DNA of 64,000 nt, taken from assembly GCF_001911425.1 (NCBI RefSeq), contig NZ_MPPL01000001.1, positions 4,698,404 through 4,762,403 of the forward strand. The letters run 5' to 3'. Position 1 is the stretch's first letter. Every line of letters begins with the position of its first letter. Below are positions 43,203-51,034 of this stretch, piece after piece. The notes below the pieces were generated by a model. It had not been told where the DNA came from and did no database searches. It was given only the letters and a program-made list of their open reading frames with translations. The DNA comes from Mucilaginibacter polytrichastri (GTDB taxonomy: Bacteria > Bacteroidota > Bacteroidia > Sphingobacteriales > Sphingobacteriaceae). The position numbers and the translations under genes are program-made.

Positions 43203-43685
43203 ATGGATTTCATCATCGGAAAAGTTTACGAGGTGGCCTGTGCGGAACTGCGCTGGGATGACGGACGCATCTACGTTATACCGGTCATTGATCATTATCA
43301 TGCCGATCCCCAGTTCGGATTCCCTGATGAACATTACCATATTGATGGCCGTTTTGAAATGGAACCACGTATGCACCATCAATTACGCGTAGCAGATGGC
43401 CGAACTTCGGCCGTAATCGTCAAAGAATGCGGGCTCTATGAATTGATCAGAATTTTTAAAAGACCGGTCAAATGTACTGGTACATCTACCGGGTTACAAC
43501 TTCCGGAATCCGGCGAAAATGCAGCGCTTTATCAGCACTGGTATGAAAGCTACGTTGGCAAAATATGTAAAGGTCGTCGCTGCCCGCACTTCGGAGTGGA
43601 GATGCTGGAAACGGAGGGCAAACTTGTATGTCCCATGCACCATCTGGTTGCTGATCGTCATAGTTTGAGAGTATTACCCTTATAA
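43203..43685 (+). CDS. Hypothetical protein with a Rieske-like cysteine/histidine motif
   Basis: 160 aa. The C-terminal third has RRCPHFGVEM, then 9 residues, then LVCPMHHL, i.e. C-x-H ... C-x2-H, close to the C-x-H(15-17)C-x2-H ligand pattern of Rieske [2Fe-2S] clusters but with 13 residues between the pairs. A second view is a zinc site. The N-terminal two-thirds (YEVACAELRWDDGRIYVIPVIDHYHADPQF) are beta-rich with several His. No electron-transfer partner adjoins. Overlap of 6 bases with the DUF1810 gene stop at 43680 means convergent ends. Confidence 0.55.
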   Translation: MDFIIGKVYEVACAELRWDDGRIYVIPVIDHYHADPQFGFPDEHYHIDGRFEMEPRMHHQLRVADGRTSAVIVKECGLYELIRIFKRPVKCTGTSTGLQLPESGENAALYQHWYESYVGKICKGRRCPHFGVEMLETEGKLVCPMHHLVADRHSLRVLPL

Positions 43686-44096
43686 CTGTTGCAAGGTAGC
43701 CTTATCCGTTTCTCCCTGAAAATATTTACCAATGACAGCTGCAAAAACCGGATCTGAGCCGGGAACCTGGGCAAAAAGCGTCATCGATGATCGCAGCTTT
43801 AAATCATCGGGACTGCCCATAACCTGATTAGCATTATTCGATTTAAGTTCCAGCAAGGCACCGGCAATCTCTTTCAGGCGCTTACCCAAAACCGGGTGTT
43901 CCAAATAAGCGACCGCTCCCGGCAAATCACTGATCGCATACCGCTTAGACATCTCACTAAAACCCAAACCGCCAATTTGCGGAAAAATATACCATATCCA
44001 GTGGCTGCGTTCACGCCCGGCCTTAATTTCCGATAAAGCGGTAGCATAGTCCCTTTGCTGGGCATCTAAAAAAAGTTTCAGGTTATCGCTACTCAT
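43680..44096 (-). CDS. DUF1810 family protein
   Basis: 138 aa from ATG 44096; an ORF start at 44126 adds only basic residues (KKKKRK) that overlap the gene upstream. The DUF1810 family signature is clear: FLDAQQRDYATALSEI, the RSHWIWYIFPQIGG segment, and KLRSSMTLFAQV. Members are small cytosolic proteins of unknown function with scattered distribution. It overlaps the small upstream gene (44089-44280) by 8 bases and forms a two-gene unit. Confidence 0.88.
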   Translation of the reverse strand: MSSDNLKLFLDAQQRDYATALSEIKAGRERSHWIWYIFPQIGGLGFSEMSKRYAISDLPGAVAYLEHPVLGKRLKEIAGALLELKSNNANQVMGSPDDLKLRSSMTLFAQVPGSDPVFAAVIGKYFQGETDKATLQQL

Positions 44097-44280
44097 CTTT
44101 CGCTTTTTCTTTTTCGAGATTTGCAAAATGCGCCCGCGCCTGTTTCAGCCCGGTGGCAATGGCTTCGCCTTCGTTACCAGTGGTCTTCAATACTTCGTTG
44201 GCGATCTCAGTCGCTTTGTCCCTAATCTTTTTAGGTTGATTTTTATAAGAGGGTGGGTAATCTCCGTTGTGCCAGGGCAT
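44089..44280 (-). CDS. Small ChaB-like protein
   Basis: 63 aa, PWHNGDYPPSYKNQPKKIRDKATEIANEVL and EAIATGLKQARAHF. It has the short helical build of ChaB-like or related small basic proteins, with a Pro-Tyr rich start. Function unknown. It is upstream of the DUF1810 gene with an 8-base overlap. Confidence 0.6.
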   Translation of the reverse strand: MPWHNGDYPPSYKNQPKKIRDKATEIANEVLKTTGNEGEAIATGLKQARAHFANLEKEKAKDE

Positions 44281-44315
44281 ATCTCTACTTTTTCTTAACC
44301 AACAAGGTGGTAGGC

Positions 44316-44660
44316 TTATTGTTTAATGTTTGGTACGATCCATGCAGTGAATAAACATGCTGCACGAAAAGACCATTGATCATTTATTGACCATCCACGA
44401 AATTTACCACGAGCCAGATGTGCGGAGTTATGCACGCGGGTTTGAAATTTTGGCGAAATATCCTGAAGCGAATTGATCGAAGTACCATCGACCATCGAAA
44501 AATCAGGCTTGCCGTTTTGCAGCAAGTCGGCAAAATCTTGGTAAGGTGATAGGTTTACTTTGATAACCTTTTGCATTACTTCTCCCCACTGCAGCACTTC
44601 GCATACAGAATACACTTTATTATTTCTTGATTGCATCTCCATTACCACCGCCAAGAACAT
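44316..44660 (-). pseudogene. Possible 5'-truncated gene of unknown function
   Basis: 114 codons from the first ATG. Codons upstream of that ATG in the same frame also read as plausible protein (LLKAFKLKPGFNGTPE) until an in-frame stop near 44713, with no start codon, which suggests loss of the 5' end. The body, SVCEVLQWGEVMQKVIKVN, is not assignable. Treat as a remnant or an unusual hypothetical gene. Confidence 0.35.
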
Positions 44661-45011
44661 TTCAGGTGTGCCGTTAAAACCGGGTTTAAGCTTGAAAGCT
44701 TTTAAAAGAAATTAAGTAATCCCATCGCCTTGAGTTTAAGTTAATGAATACTATAACCTAAAGTTAAGCAATATTGTAGCACATTGTCAATAAGCACATT
44801 ACCTCCCAATTCATTTATAGTTAGTTTTTCAGGAGCCTCATAATATTCAATCTGAATACGGGACTAACGCCAGGTCAAATTCTCTATTTCCACATTGTTT
44901 AAAATAATTGCCGTTCCGCCGGAAGCTGCGGCCGCGCTCTCCGCTCTATCTGCCGGGGACGGCAGGATAATGCTTCCGATCGCTAACGGATGACTTCGCT
45001 GAGAATATTTA

Positions 45012-45081
45012 GGCAGACGTCGGCGGGGCAGCCTCGGCCGGAGCAACCACCGGCAGGGCATGCCCCGCCAACGTTTCTGCC
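45012..45081. repeat. Imperfect GC-rich inverted repeat
   Basis: GGCAGACGTCGGCGGGGCA (45012-45030) pairs with 45061-45081 after allowing a 2-base bulge and one mismatch, leaving a 30-base loop with a further GCCGG/CCGGC pairing. It is one of two large hairpins upstream of the PRTRC cluster. Confidence 0.55.
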
Positions 45082-45143
45082 CGGGTACCTCTTTTTTCCT
45101 GTTGCTGATTCCTTTGAGGTTTAGGACCCATTTAGGGTTTTCC

Positions 45144-45308
45144 GCTTTTGACCTCTGCTTGAGGCAAATTTACCCCTCTTCAGCGGGCAAGGCCATGTGA
45201 ATGCCGTCAAAATATTTTCCCCTGGACGGGGTAAAATTTTTTGTATGGCGGCAGCCTTGACCCGCTCACCCCACGCGCAAGTGATTTGCCTCTATCAGAG
45301 GCCAAAAG
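45144..45308. repeat. ~165-bp nested palindrome upstream of the PRTRC cassette
   Basis: Outer arms of 26 bases (45144-45169 and the complement at 45283-45308) agree at 23 positions. Inside lie AGCGGGCAAGGC (45182-45193) against GCCTTGACCCGCT (45254-45266), then GCCGTCA against TGGCGGC, then CCCC/GGGG around a 5-base loop at 45223-45227. One long imperfect hairpin results. Candidate structured RNA, origin of transfer or non-autonomous mobile palindrome. Confidence 0.65.
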
Positions 45309-45379
45309 CTAAGGACTGCCAAAGACGCCTTTGAAAAAAAGTTAAAGGAAAAAAAAGCAAAAACCAAAAAAGTAACAAA

Positions 45380-45808
45380 ATGGAAAAAGAACTAACGTAC
45401 AGCATTCAGCCCCTGCTTGAAGAAAAAGAGGGTAGTATTTCAGGGCCAAGGTCGCCAGCATTATTTGCAAAAGAAATGGCTGCACAGGTCGGTTTCAAGT
45501 ATAACCGCCTTGCCCGTTTATGGCTTGCGGACGAACGCATCAACCAATGCCGGGAGGACGGCGGGTTAACAGGTCACGATACCTTAATCATCGGTGCCGT
45601 TTACAAAGACAATGTTTGGCTAAGCCTGTGGGTAGATACGGGCGTAGGCGGTGTGGCTATCGCCTCGGCTTTCCGCTCGGACGGCAGTATCGACTTCGTG
45701 GAATTATACCGCCAGCAACCCTACGTCAGCAAGCTGAGCCAAAAACAGGTTGGCGAAATCTTCCAGTCCGTATTCAACGACCCTACCCAAATCAATATCA
45801 AATCTTAA
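45380..45808 (+). CDS. Hypothetical protein at the head of the PRTRC cluster
   Basis: 142 aa. No signal or membrane segment. Contains GPRSPALFAKEMAAQVGF and the strand pair DTLIIGAVYKDNVWLSLWVDTGVGGVAIA. I recognise no family. It is co-directional with the PRTRC genes and begins 70 bases after the nested palindrome, so it is probably the first gene of the cluster transcript. Confidence 0.65.
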   Translation: MEKELTYSIQPLLEEKEGSISGPRSPALFAKEMAAQVGFKYNRLARLWLADERINQCREDGGLTGHDTLIIGAVYKDNVWLSLWVDTGVGGVAIASAFRSDGSIDFVELYRQQPYVSKLSQKQVGEIFQSVFNDPTQINIKS

Positions 45809-45820
45809 TCATCTACCGCC

Positions 45821-46036
45821 ATGAAAATTCTCACCAAAATAAAAAGCCTGTTAACGGCATCAACCAAGCAGGATGATACCGTTGTCCTTTATTCCCAAAA
45901 CCTCAAAGTGGTTTATAAGCACAATGACATCGGTGTTTCGACAGACTATTACCACCGGGGAACAAGCGAGCCATTCCGAATGGATCAGGTATGGTTTTCA
46001 GATGTGCCAGTTCAATCAACACCTAATCACGCTTAA
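45821..46036 (+). CDS. Small hypothetical protein
   Basis: 71 aa, 12 bases after the preceding gene and ending just before the next start. Beta-rich, VVLYSQNLKVVYKHNDIGVSTDYYHRG. The close spacing supports it being real. No family recognised. Confidence 0.5.
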   Translation: MKILTKIKSLLTASTKQDDTVVLYSQNLKVVYKHNDIGVSTDYYHRGTSEPFRMDQVWFSDVPVQSTPNHA

Positions 46037-46037
46037 C

Positions 46038-46409
46038 ATGACACGCTCTAATATTCATATCAAACTTACTAACGGCAAGGTCTTAGACTGTGTTGCCGAT
46101 AGCAGCAGCGCACCCGAACAGGGATGGATTGTCGAAAACCTGTTATTGCCCTTGCTTTCCCTGAACGATGCCGAAAAAGAACTGGCCATGCTCACCGCGT
46201 ATTGCGCCATGAACGAAAAACGGGCGAATGCTACCTATCGCTATATCATCAGCCTGACCAGTAAAACCGTTCATTTTTTCGAGGAAACCTACGACTACAA
46301 AAAAGACAAGTTCCGTTTAGGCGATGACCTGACCGACCGTTACCAGACCTATATCGAAAGCCATCAGGCGTTGGGCGAGTTGCTTAACGAAATCAATACT
46401 TCAAAGTAA
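46038..46409 (+). CDS. Small hypothetical protein
   Basis: 123 aa from ATG 46038, one base after the previous stop. A longer frame from 45873 overlaps the upstream gene out of frame and is rejected. Sequence starts TRSNIHIKLTNGKVLDCVADSSS, then a helical middle LNDAEKELAMLTAYCAMNEKR and DLTDRYQTYIESHQ. No family recognised. Part of the PRTRC-cluster transcript. Confidence 0.55.
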   Translation: MTRSNIHIKLTNGKVLDCVADSSSAPEQGWIVENLLLPLLSLNDAEKELAMLTAYCAMNEKRANATYRYIISLTSKTVHFFEETYDYKKDKFRLGDDLTDRYQTYIESHQALGELLNEINTSK

Positions 46410-46420
46410 TCCCCATCCAC

Positions 46421-46993
46421 ATGAAAACGATACAACTGAATTTATACCATTTCAGCGAACTCAGCGAGAGGGCGCAGAAAAAAGCACTGGCCGACCATCA
46501 GGACTTCAATGTGAGCCACAGTTGGTGGGACTGGCTTTACGCAGATGCGGAAGAGGCGGGATTAAAAATAACAGGTTTCGACCTTGACAGGGCTTGTTAT
46601 TGCAATGCCGAATTTATCCATGATGCCATTTACACCGCCACACAAGTACGCCTTAATCATGGTGAAAAAACTGAAACCATGCAGGTGACCGTGGCTTTTT
46701 GGGAACGCCGTGACCATACCGTTAATACTTGGACAAGGGATGTGCATGGCGAGTTAGAAAATGCGGAAGAACTGGACACCGCCCTTGACAGCATCGAGGA
46801 CGATTATCTCAAAGCTATGAGCATTGCTTACCTGCGGTTACTTGACAAGGTGTACGACGAATTAACAAGTGATGGAGCCATTGCCGAGAGCCTGACCGCA
46901 AATAAGTATTGGTTTACCTCAGACGGCAAAATAGCGACAAGGATAGACAGGCTATCCACAGAAAAAGAACCAAGCACTGCATCAGGAAATTAA
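46421..46993 (+). CDS. Phage/plasmid-type hypothetical protein
   Basis: 190 aa. KTIQLNLYHFSELSERAQKKAL and GLKITGFDLDRACYCN at the N-terminus, YLRLLDKVYDELTSDGAI at the C-terminal side and a final NKYWFTSDGK are reminiscent of small proteins found in phages and plasmids (antitoxin- or regulation-like), but no firm family name. Spacing of 11 bases from the preceding gene. No toxin partner seen. Confidence 0.6.
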   Translation: MKTIQLNLYHFSELSERAQKKALADHQDFNVSHSWWDWLYADAEEAGLKITGFDLDRACYCNAEFIHDAIYTATQVRLNHGEKTETMQVTVAFWERRDHTVNTWTRDVHGELENAEELDTALDSIEDDYLKAMSIAYLRLLDKVYDELTSDGAIAESLTANKYWFTSDGKIATRIDRLSTEKEPSTASGN

Positions 46994-47010
46994 GACCTCA
47001 AAAGAAAATT

Positions 47011-47256
47011 ATGAGTAAGCACCTGTTAAAATCTCACATCACCATTGTGGACTACGCCGAGCATAAAAAGGTATATCCGCAGGCAGTTTACAAGGCCATT
47101 TAAGCGGGAAAGATCATACCGGATCATGTTGGCTTGTCACGTATCCGAATGATAGACCTTAGAATTTACGGGGACTTTCAATTTGAGGTACATAACCCCG
47201 ACAAAACACCCCTGCTTAATTGGTACGAGAATAGAAAAAATAAGAGATCACACTAA
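47011..47256 (+). pseudogene. Small DNA-binding/excisionase-like gene with an in-frame stop
   Basis: From ATG 47011 the frame reads SKHLLKSHITIVDYAEHKKVYPQAVYKAI, meets TAA at 47101-47103, and continues sensibly with AGKIIPDHVGLSRIRMIDL to a final stop at 47256 (81 codons in all). Replacing TAA by a sense codon restores a single small protein that looks like a MerR/excisionase-type HTH. It lies in the PRTRC cluster 17 bases after the previous gene. Either a nonsense mutation or a sequencing error. Confidence 0.6.
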
Positions 47257-47267
47257 CACGAAAATTT

Positions 47268-47849
47268 ATGAAAACGAACTTCTTTGAAAATATCGCCAAC
47301 CTGAACGCCCCCGGCATTTGGACAATAGGCATCCAAAATGATGAAAACGGCAACTTTACCGTATCTGCCTTATACGCCCCCTTTAAATCCAACGAACCCG
47401 CCACGAAAATGATTGCCCCCCTCATTCACAGGGGTACGGTTACCGATATGGACGAAGGTTTTTTTGACGCAACCGTAACGCAGGTGGAAGCCCTAAAAGG
47501 GCTGTACAGCAATATCAAAGCTTTGACCGCAAGCGTAGATACTGCAAAGAAAAAATTAGGACAGGGAAGCAAACCCCAACCCGTAAAGGCAAAAACCAAT
47601 GAGGAAGCGAACGAAATTGAAGTGGGCGAACCCAAAGTATCTGCCGAAGACAAGAAACGAGCGTATACCGATGCTATCCGAAAAGTGGTGGAACTGAACG
47701 ATGCCTGCAAATATGAGGATGCCCTCAACATCCTGCCATTGGTAGCCGACTACCCCGAGAAAAAAGAAGAACTGGAGAAAAGGCGCACGGATTTGGAACG
47801 CAAAAAAGTACAGTACGCACAGGCATTAACATTATTTAATGAGGCTTAA
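47268..47849 (+). CDS. PRTRC system protein E
   Basis: 193 aa. Begins KTNFFENIANLNAPGIWTIGI, then TVSALYAPFK and APLIHRGTV, which match my recollection of the PRTRC E family, followed by a Lys/Glu-rich linker and a helical C-terminus. PRTRC (ParB-related, ThiF-related cassette) genes occur on plasmids and integrative elements; E has no assigned biochemical role. 12 bases before the C gene. Confidence 0.8.
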   Translation: MKTNFFENIANLNAPGIWTIGIQNDENGNFTVSALYAPFKSNEPATKMIAPLIHRGTVTDMDEGFFDATVTQVEALKGLYSNIKALTASVDTAKKKLGQGSKPQPVKAKTNEEANEIEVGEPKVSAEDKKRAYTDAIRKVVELNDACKYEDALNILPLVADYPEKKEELEKRRTDLERKKVQYAQALTLFNEA

Positions 47850-47861
47850 AAATACCGCATC

Positions 47862-48080
47862 ATGTTACAGACCACACAACTCGAAAGAATATTTATCCAT
47901 AAGGACAACGGGCAGGAAGTCCGTTTGACCGACCCCAACGACACCATGAACCCCGATATGGTACTAAACTTTTACACAGGTACCTACCCCATCCTGACCA
48001 ACGCCCGAATTGTCGGGCCTGAAATAAAGGATGATTTCATACAGTACCGCTTTGAAAGCACAATGGGTACAAAAGGTTAA
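47862..48080 (+). CDS. PRTRC system protein C
   Basis: 72 aa. The line LERIFIHKDNGQEVRLTDPND with a following MNPDMVLNFYTGTYP and TNARIVGPEI is the typical PRTRC C pattern. Small, ubiquitin-like in some members, which would suit a ThiF-type E1-like enzyme as partner (inference). 12 bases after E. Confidence 0.85.
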   Translation: MLQTTQLERIFIHKDNGQEVRLTDPNDTMNPDMVLNFYTGTYPILTNARIVGPEIKDDFIQYRFESTMGTKG

Positions 48081-48091
48081 ACTGCAACATC

Positions 48092-48268
48092 ATGGAAACC
48101 AACAAAATTAAAAGAAAAGTAACAATTATAGAGGAGAACACACAATGGAAACTGCACCAGCTATTCGGAGCGTTTATTCAAAAGTTAGACCGCTTGCCCG
48201 ATGCAAGGGAAGTACAGCAAAACCCGCTAAGAAGCGCACCAAAGGAACGCACCGTAATGGTTTTTTAA
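48092..48268 (+). CDS. Short ORF that may be the split 5' part of the PRTRC F gene
   Basis: 58 codons, METNKIKRKV...TQWKLHQLFGAFIQKLDRLP...KERTVMVF, ending in TAA right at a run of six T (48261-48266). Composition is protein-like, unlike the overlapping first 38 codons of the F frame, which read as a basic, off-frame-looking string. The -1 frame after the T-run continues as F (LTHSFRPFLSLPF). One missing T would explain the split. Confidence 0.5.
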   Translation: METNKIKRKVTIIEENTQWKLHQLFGAFIQKLDRLPDAREVQQNPLRSAPKERTVMVF

Positions 48269-49257
48269 CGCATTCGTTCCGCCCGTTTCTCAGCCTGCCC
48301 TTTGCCCATCACGGGCAGGGCGAACGGGAGTTTTTCCAGTCATTGGAAAACCTCTGCCAATTGTACCAATGGCAAGCCCCCGATGTTTCGGCCTTGCCAT
48401 TCCCGCAGAACGTTTCGGCAGTATTGGAAAAACTGTCGGCGCAGCGGTTTGACGGCGCATCGGTTATGCTTTTGCAGGACAAAGGATGCCCCGCCAGACT
48501 GGCGACCGTCAAAACCTACAACACTAATTACTGCCTGTATTATATTCCCGTTCGCCCATTTTGGCGGATGAAAAATGAACCGTGCAGGCAAGCCTGTTTT
48601 GAATTGACACAGACGCTTTTCGCCTACCTGTATCAAATCGCAGGTGTGCCTTATTTCCGTGAGCCGGGCTATTTGGACAACACTTATGACAGTTTGGAGA
48701 ACTGGATCAATGAGATTGACGATGACGGCAACGAAGATGAGGAGGAAGAAATTTTTAGAAAACGCCAGTTTGCCGAATTTGAACTTATGAAACAGGCAGG
48801 TGACCTGTTATTGCCTGACATTAAAAAGCCCCTTGATTTAGCATCATGGGAAAAACAGCTTAACGGGTTTTCAGCATCCGATAAGTACGGCAAAGACCTG
48901 CGGGAGGTGGTATATGAATTTTTTAAACTGGTTAAGGATTACCCGACCCGTGCTATAAAGGATAGTATGCACTATGAAATACATGAAAGAGGGGAAGATG
49001 ACTACGATATCTATTGGGAGAACTATATTTCCTTTTACTGGAGTGGCAGGGACAGCCTTGAAAATATGCTTTATGAAATGGTGAACAACGAGTTTCAGGA
49101 AGCAGGCTATCAGGAAGAACCGATTGCCGTACAATGGTTTGACACTCCGCAGGATAAACCCCGCCATGACTTTGATTTTGAAACCCGACTTTTTTCCCTG
49201 TTGAACGAATTGACAGGCATCCTAAATGAACTCGACAATGAAGAACCTAACCGATAA
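48145..49257 (+). CDS. PRTRC system protein F (start uncertain)
   Basis: 370 codons from ATG 48145. The protein from FRPFLSLPFAHHGQG onward fits PRTRC F, including the acidic stretch DDDGNEDEEEE and a helical C-terminus. The first 38 codons are probably not translated in this frame (see the overlapping ORF at 48092-48268): the true gene may begin at 48092 and need a -1 shift or a corrected T-run. It overlaps PRTRC B by about 30 bases. Role in the cassette unknown. Confidence 0.7.
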   Translation: METAPAIRSVYSKVRPLARCKGSTAKPAKKRTKGTHRNGFLTHSFRPFLSLPFAHHGQGEREFFQSLENLCQLYQWQAPDVSALPFPQNVSAVLEKLSAQRFDGASVMLLQDKGCPARLATVKTYNTNYCLYYIPVRPFWRMKNEPCRQACFELTQTLFAYLYQIAGVPYFREPGYLDNTYDSLENWINEIDDDGNEDEEEEIFRKRQFAEFELMKQAGDLLLPDIKKPLDLASWEKQLNGFSASDKYGKDLREVVYEFFKLVKDYPTRAIKDSMHYEIHERGEDDYDIYWENYISFYWSGRDSLENMLYEMVNNEFQEAGYQEEPIAVQWFDTPQDKPRHDFDFETRLFSLLNELTGILNELDNEEPNR

Positions 49258-49960
49258 TTTCAGCCACCTCTATCAGCCTGTAAAAACACTGCTGATCTAT
49301 ACCAAACATACCGAAGAAGATACGACCAGTGTTTATGTCGAGAGTTACGACATTGGTAAACTTGGCAACCCGATAAACGCCCACCCATTGACCGTTAAGG
49401 AAATGTTAGGCCTGAGCGCCATTTTTCAATCTGCACAGGAGTTTAAGACTAATTTTTTGAGGTGCAGGGGAGTGATGCCGAACAAGGTGTTGTATGTCAA
49501 TCCCGAACAGGCAGGCTACGCCGTTTGGTACACCCCGCCACAGGAAGTGCCCTTGTATTTTGCGAATGCTTTAGGCATCAAATCGGGAAAGGGCAAAGTT
49601 CCCGCAATGGTGTGGAAAGCAGGCAGGGAGGAATTATGCGTGTACGCCCTGAAAGGGCATCGCAAACCCGTAGCTAATACCGTCCTTCATCATGCGCCAT
49701 TTTTCAATGTTGCCACCGATGGTAAGGTTTGCATGGGTACGGTGCGCATCAATATCGGACAGGAAACCCGACTGGAAGAATTTACGGCACTATGGGAAAA
49801 ATATTTTTGGAACAGCTATTTCAGCCACCTCATGGGGGAGTTCAACCCCGTAACCGAGAACATTGTGCAGTTATGGCAGCAGCAGGTCGCCACCGACCGT
49901 GTGTTTCCCTGCCAGCTTTTGAAACCCACCCGCTACACCCTTAAAAACCTGTTCGTATGA
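49226..49960 (+). CDS. PRTRC system protein B
   Basis: 244 aa from ATG 49226 (ATG 49238 is an alternative). Conserved stretches for the B family: KVLYVNPEQAGYAVWYTPPQ, KVPAMVWKAGR and VLHHAPFFNVATDGKVCMGT. It overlaps F upstream and the ThiF gene downstream by four bases (ATGA), so F, B and ThiF are coupled. Function unknown. Confidence 0.85.
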   Translation: MNSTMKNLTDNFSHLYQPVKTLLIYTKHTEEDTTSVYVESYDIGKLGNPINAHPLTVKEMLGLSAIFQSAQEFKTNFLRCRGVMPNKVLYVNPEQAGYAVWYTPPQEVPLYFANALGIKSGKGKVPAMVWKAGREELCVYALKGHRKPVANTVLHHAPFFNVATDGKVCMGTVRINIGQETRLEEFTALWEKYFWNSYFSHLMGEFNPVTENIVQLWQQQVATDRVFPCQLLKPTRYTLKNLFV

Positions 49961-50850
49961 AAACTCAAAAACTGAAAGCGGTAAAATCCGCAGTACATAT
50001 CGTAGAAAAGTCCCTGCTGAACCCTTATAACCCACTGATTGTTAACCTGATCGGTGCAGGCGGGACAGGAAGCCAGTTTCTGACTGCACTCGCAAGAATT
50101 AACCATGCGCTCATCGCCCTGAACCATCCCGGACTGATGGTGCGGGTGTTCGACGATGATAAAGTGGAAGAAGCCAATTTAGGGAGGCAACTTTTTTCAA
50201 CGGCAGAACTCGGCCTGCACAAAGCCGTTGCACTGGTAAACCGCATCAACCTGTTTTTCGGCACAAACTGGAAAGCCATACCCGAAAAATACAACACGAA
50301 AATCCTTAAAGAAGAACCCGACTTGGGTATGGCGGAACTAACCATATCCTGCGTAGATACCGTGTCTGCAAGGTTTGAAATTGCCGACCTATTATCTAAA
50401 ATATATGCGAGCAGGAAACATGCCTATCACCATCCACTCTATTGGATGGACTTCGGCAACAGCAGGGACACAGGGCAGGTCGTTCTTTCTACCATTGCCG
50501 AGATACAGCAACCCGCATCCAAAAAATTTGAGGTGGTAAGCAGGTTGCCCTTAGTCACCCATGAGTTTAAGGAGTTACTGGAAAGTGCCGAAAAGGGCGA
50601 TAACACGCCAAGCTGTTCCTTAGCGGAAGCCCTTACCCATCAGGATTTATTCATTAATTCCGCATTGGCAAATTTAGGGGCATCCCTGCTATGGCAGTTA
50701 TTCAGAGAGGGCATGTTATTCAACAGGGGCTTTTTCCTGAACCTCAAAGACTTCAGGGCGACACCGATCAAAGTGACGCCGAATGCCGATAACACTATTG
50801 AATTGCCGAAACGGAAAAGTTCAAACACCAAATCGCTAAAAGCAGCCTGA
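49957..50850 (+). CDS. PRTRC system ThiF-family (E1-like) protein
   Basis: 297 aa. Adenylating enzyme fold: ATP-binding GAGGTGS at residues 33-39, then VFDDDKVEEANLGRQLF with the Asp, Asn and Arg of the E1/ThiF site, and a later CVDTVSARF. ThiF-type enzymes activate a C-terminal carboxylate of a ubiquitin-like partner. The partner could be PRTRC C (inference). No JAB-domain PRTRC A gene, the usual fifth member, was found. Downstream small genes overlap or adjoin. Confidence 0.88.
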   Translation: MKTQKLKAVKSAVHIVEKSLLNPYNPLIVNLIGAGGTGSQFLTALARINHALIALNHPGLMVRVFDDDKVEEANLGRQLFSTAELGLHKAVALVNRINLFFGTNWKAIPEKYNTKILKEEPDLGMAELTISCVDTVSARFEIADLLSKIYASRKHAYHHPLYWMDFGNSRDTGQVVLSTIAEIQQPASKKFEVVSRLPLVTHEFKELLESAEKGDNTPSCSLAEALTHQDLFINSALANLGASLLWQLFREGMLFNRGFFLNLKDFRATPIKVTPNADNTIELPKRKSSNTKSLKAA

Positions 50851-50851
50851 T

Positions 50852-51034
50852 ATGAAGATCATAGATTTAGACGGCAAGATCATCAAAGTGGAAAATCTCG
50901 ACCTTGCCTTGCTACAGGCGGATGATTACCGCCATTACCGTGTGACGATACCCACCGAAAGCGACTTAGACCGCTATGCCTATTGGGAGGATGTTTACCA
51001 AAAACTATTGAAACTTAAAACTGAACAATCATGA
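50852..51034 (+). CDS. Small hypothetical protein after PRTRC ThiF
   Basis: 60 aa, one base after the ThiF stop and overlapping the next gene by four bases, so it is in the same transcript. KIIDLDGKIIKVENLDLAL and DDYRHYRVTIP; acidic. No family recognised. Confidence 0.6.
   Translation: MKIIDLDGKIIKVENLDLALLQADDYRHYRVTIPTESDLDRYAYWEDVYQKLLKLKTEQS

Larger units (their letters stand above)
44661..45379. other. Gene-free, GC-rich, hairpin-rich segment upstream of the PRTRC cluster
   Basis: About 720 bases with no acceptable gene. The first 150 are AT-rich remnants. From 44.9 kb there is a GC-rich zone holding a 6-bp hairpin (44950-44965), an imperfect 19-21 bp inverted repeat (45012-45081) and a large nested palindrome (45144-45308). 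Such zones in conjugative elements can be transfer or replication origins or structured leaders. Confidence 0.5.

Noticed and set aside
44864-45061. 65-codon minus-strand ORF in the hairpin zone
   Set aside because: Arg/Pro-rich, typical of GC-rich noncoding hairpin DNA; no neighbours in operon spacing.
45520-45876. 118-codon ORF overlapping the first PRTRC-cluster gene
   Set aside because: Out-of-frame shadow, rich in Arg and Gly, of the gene at 45380-45808.
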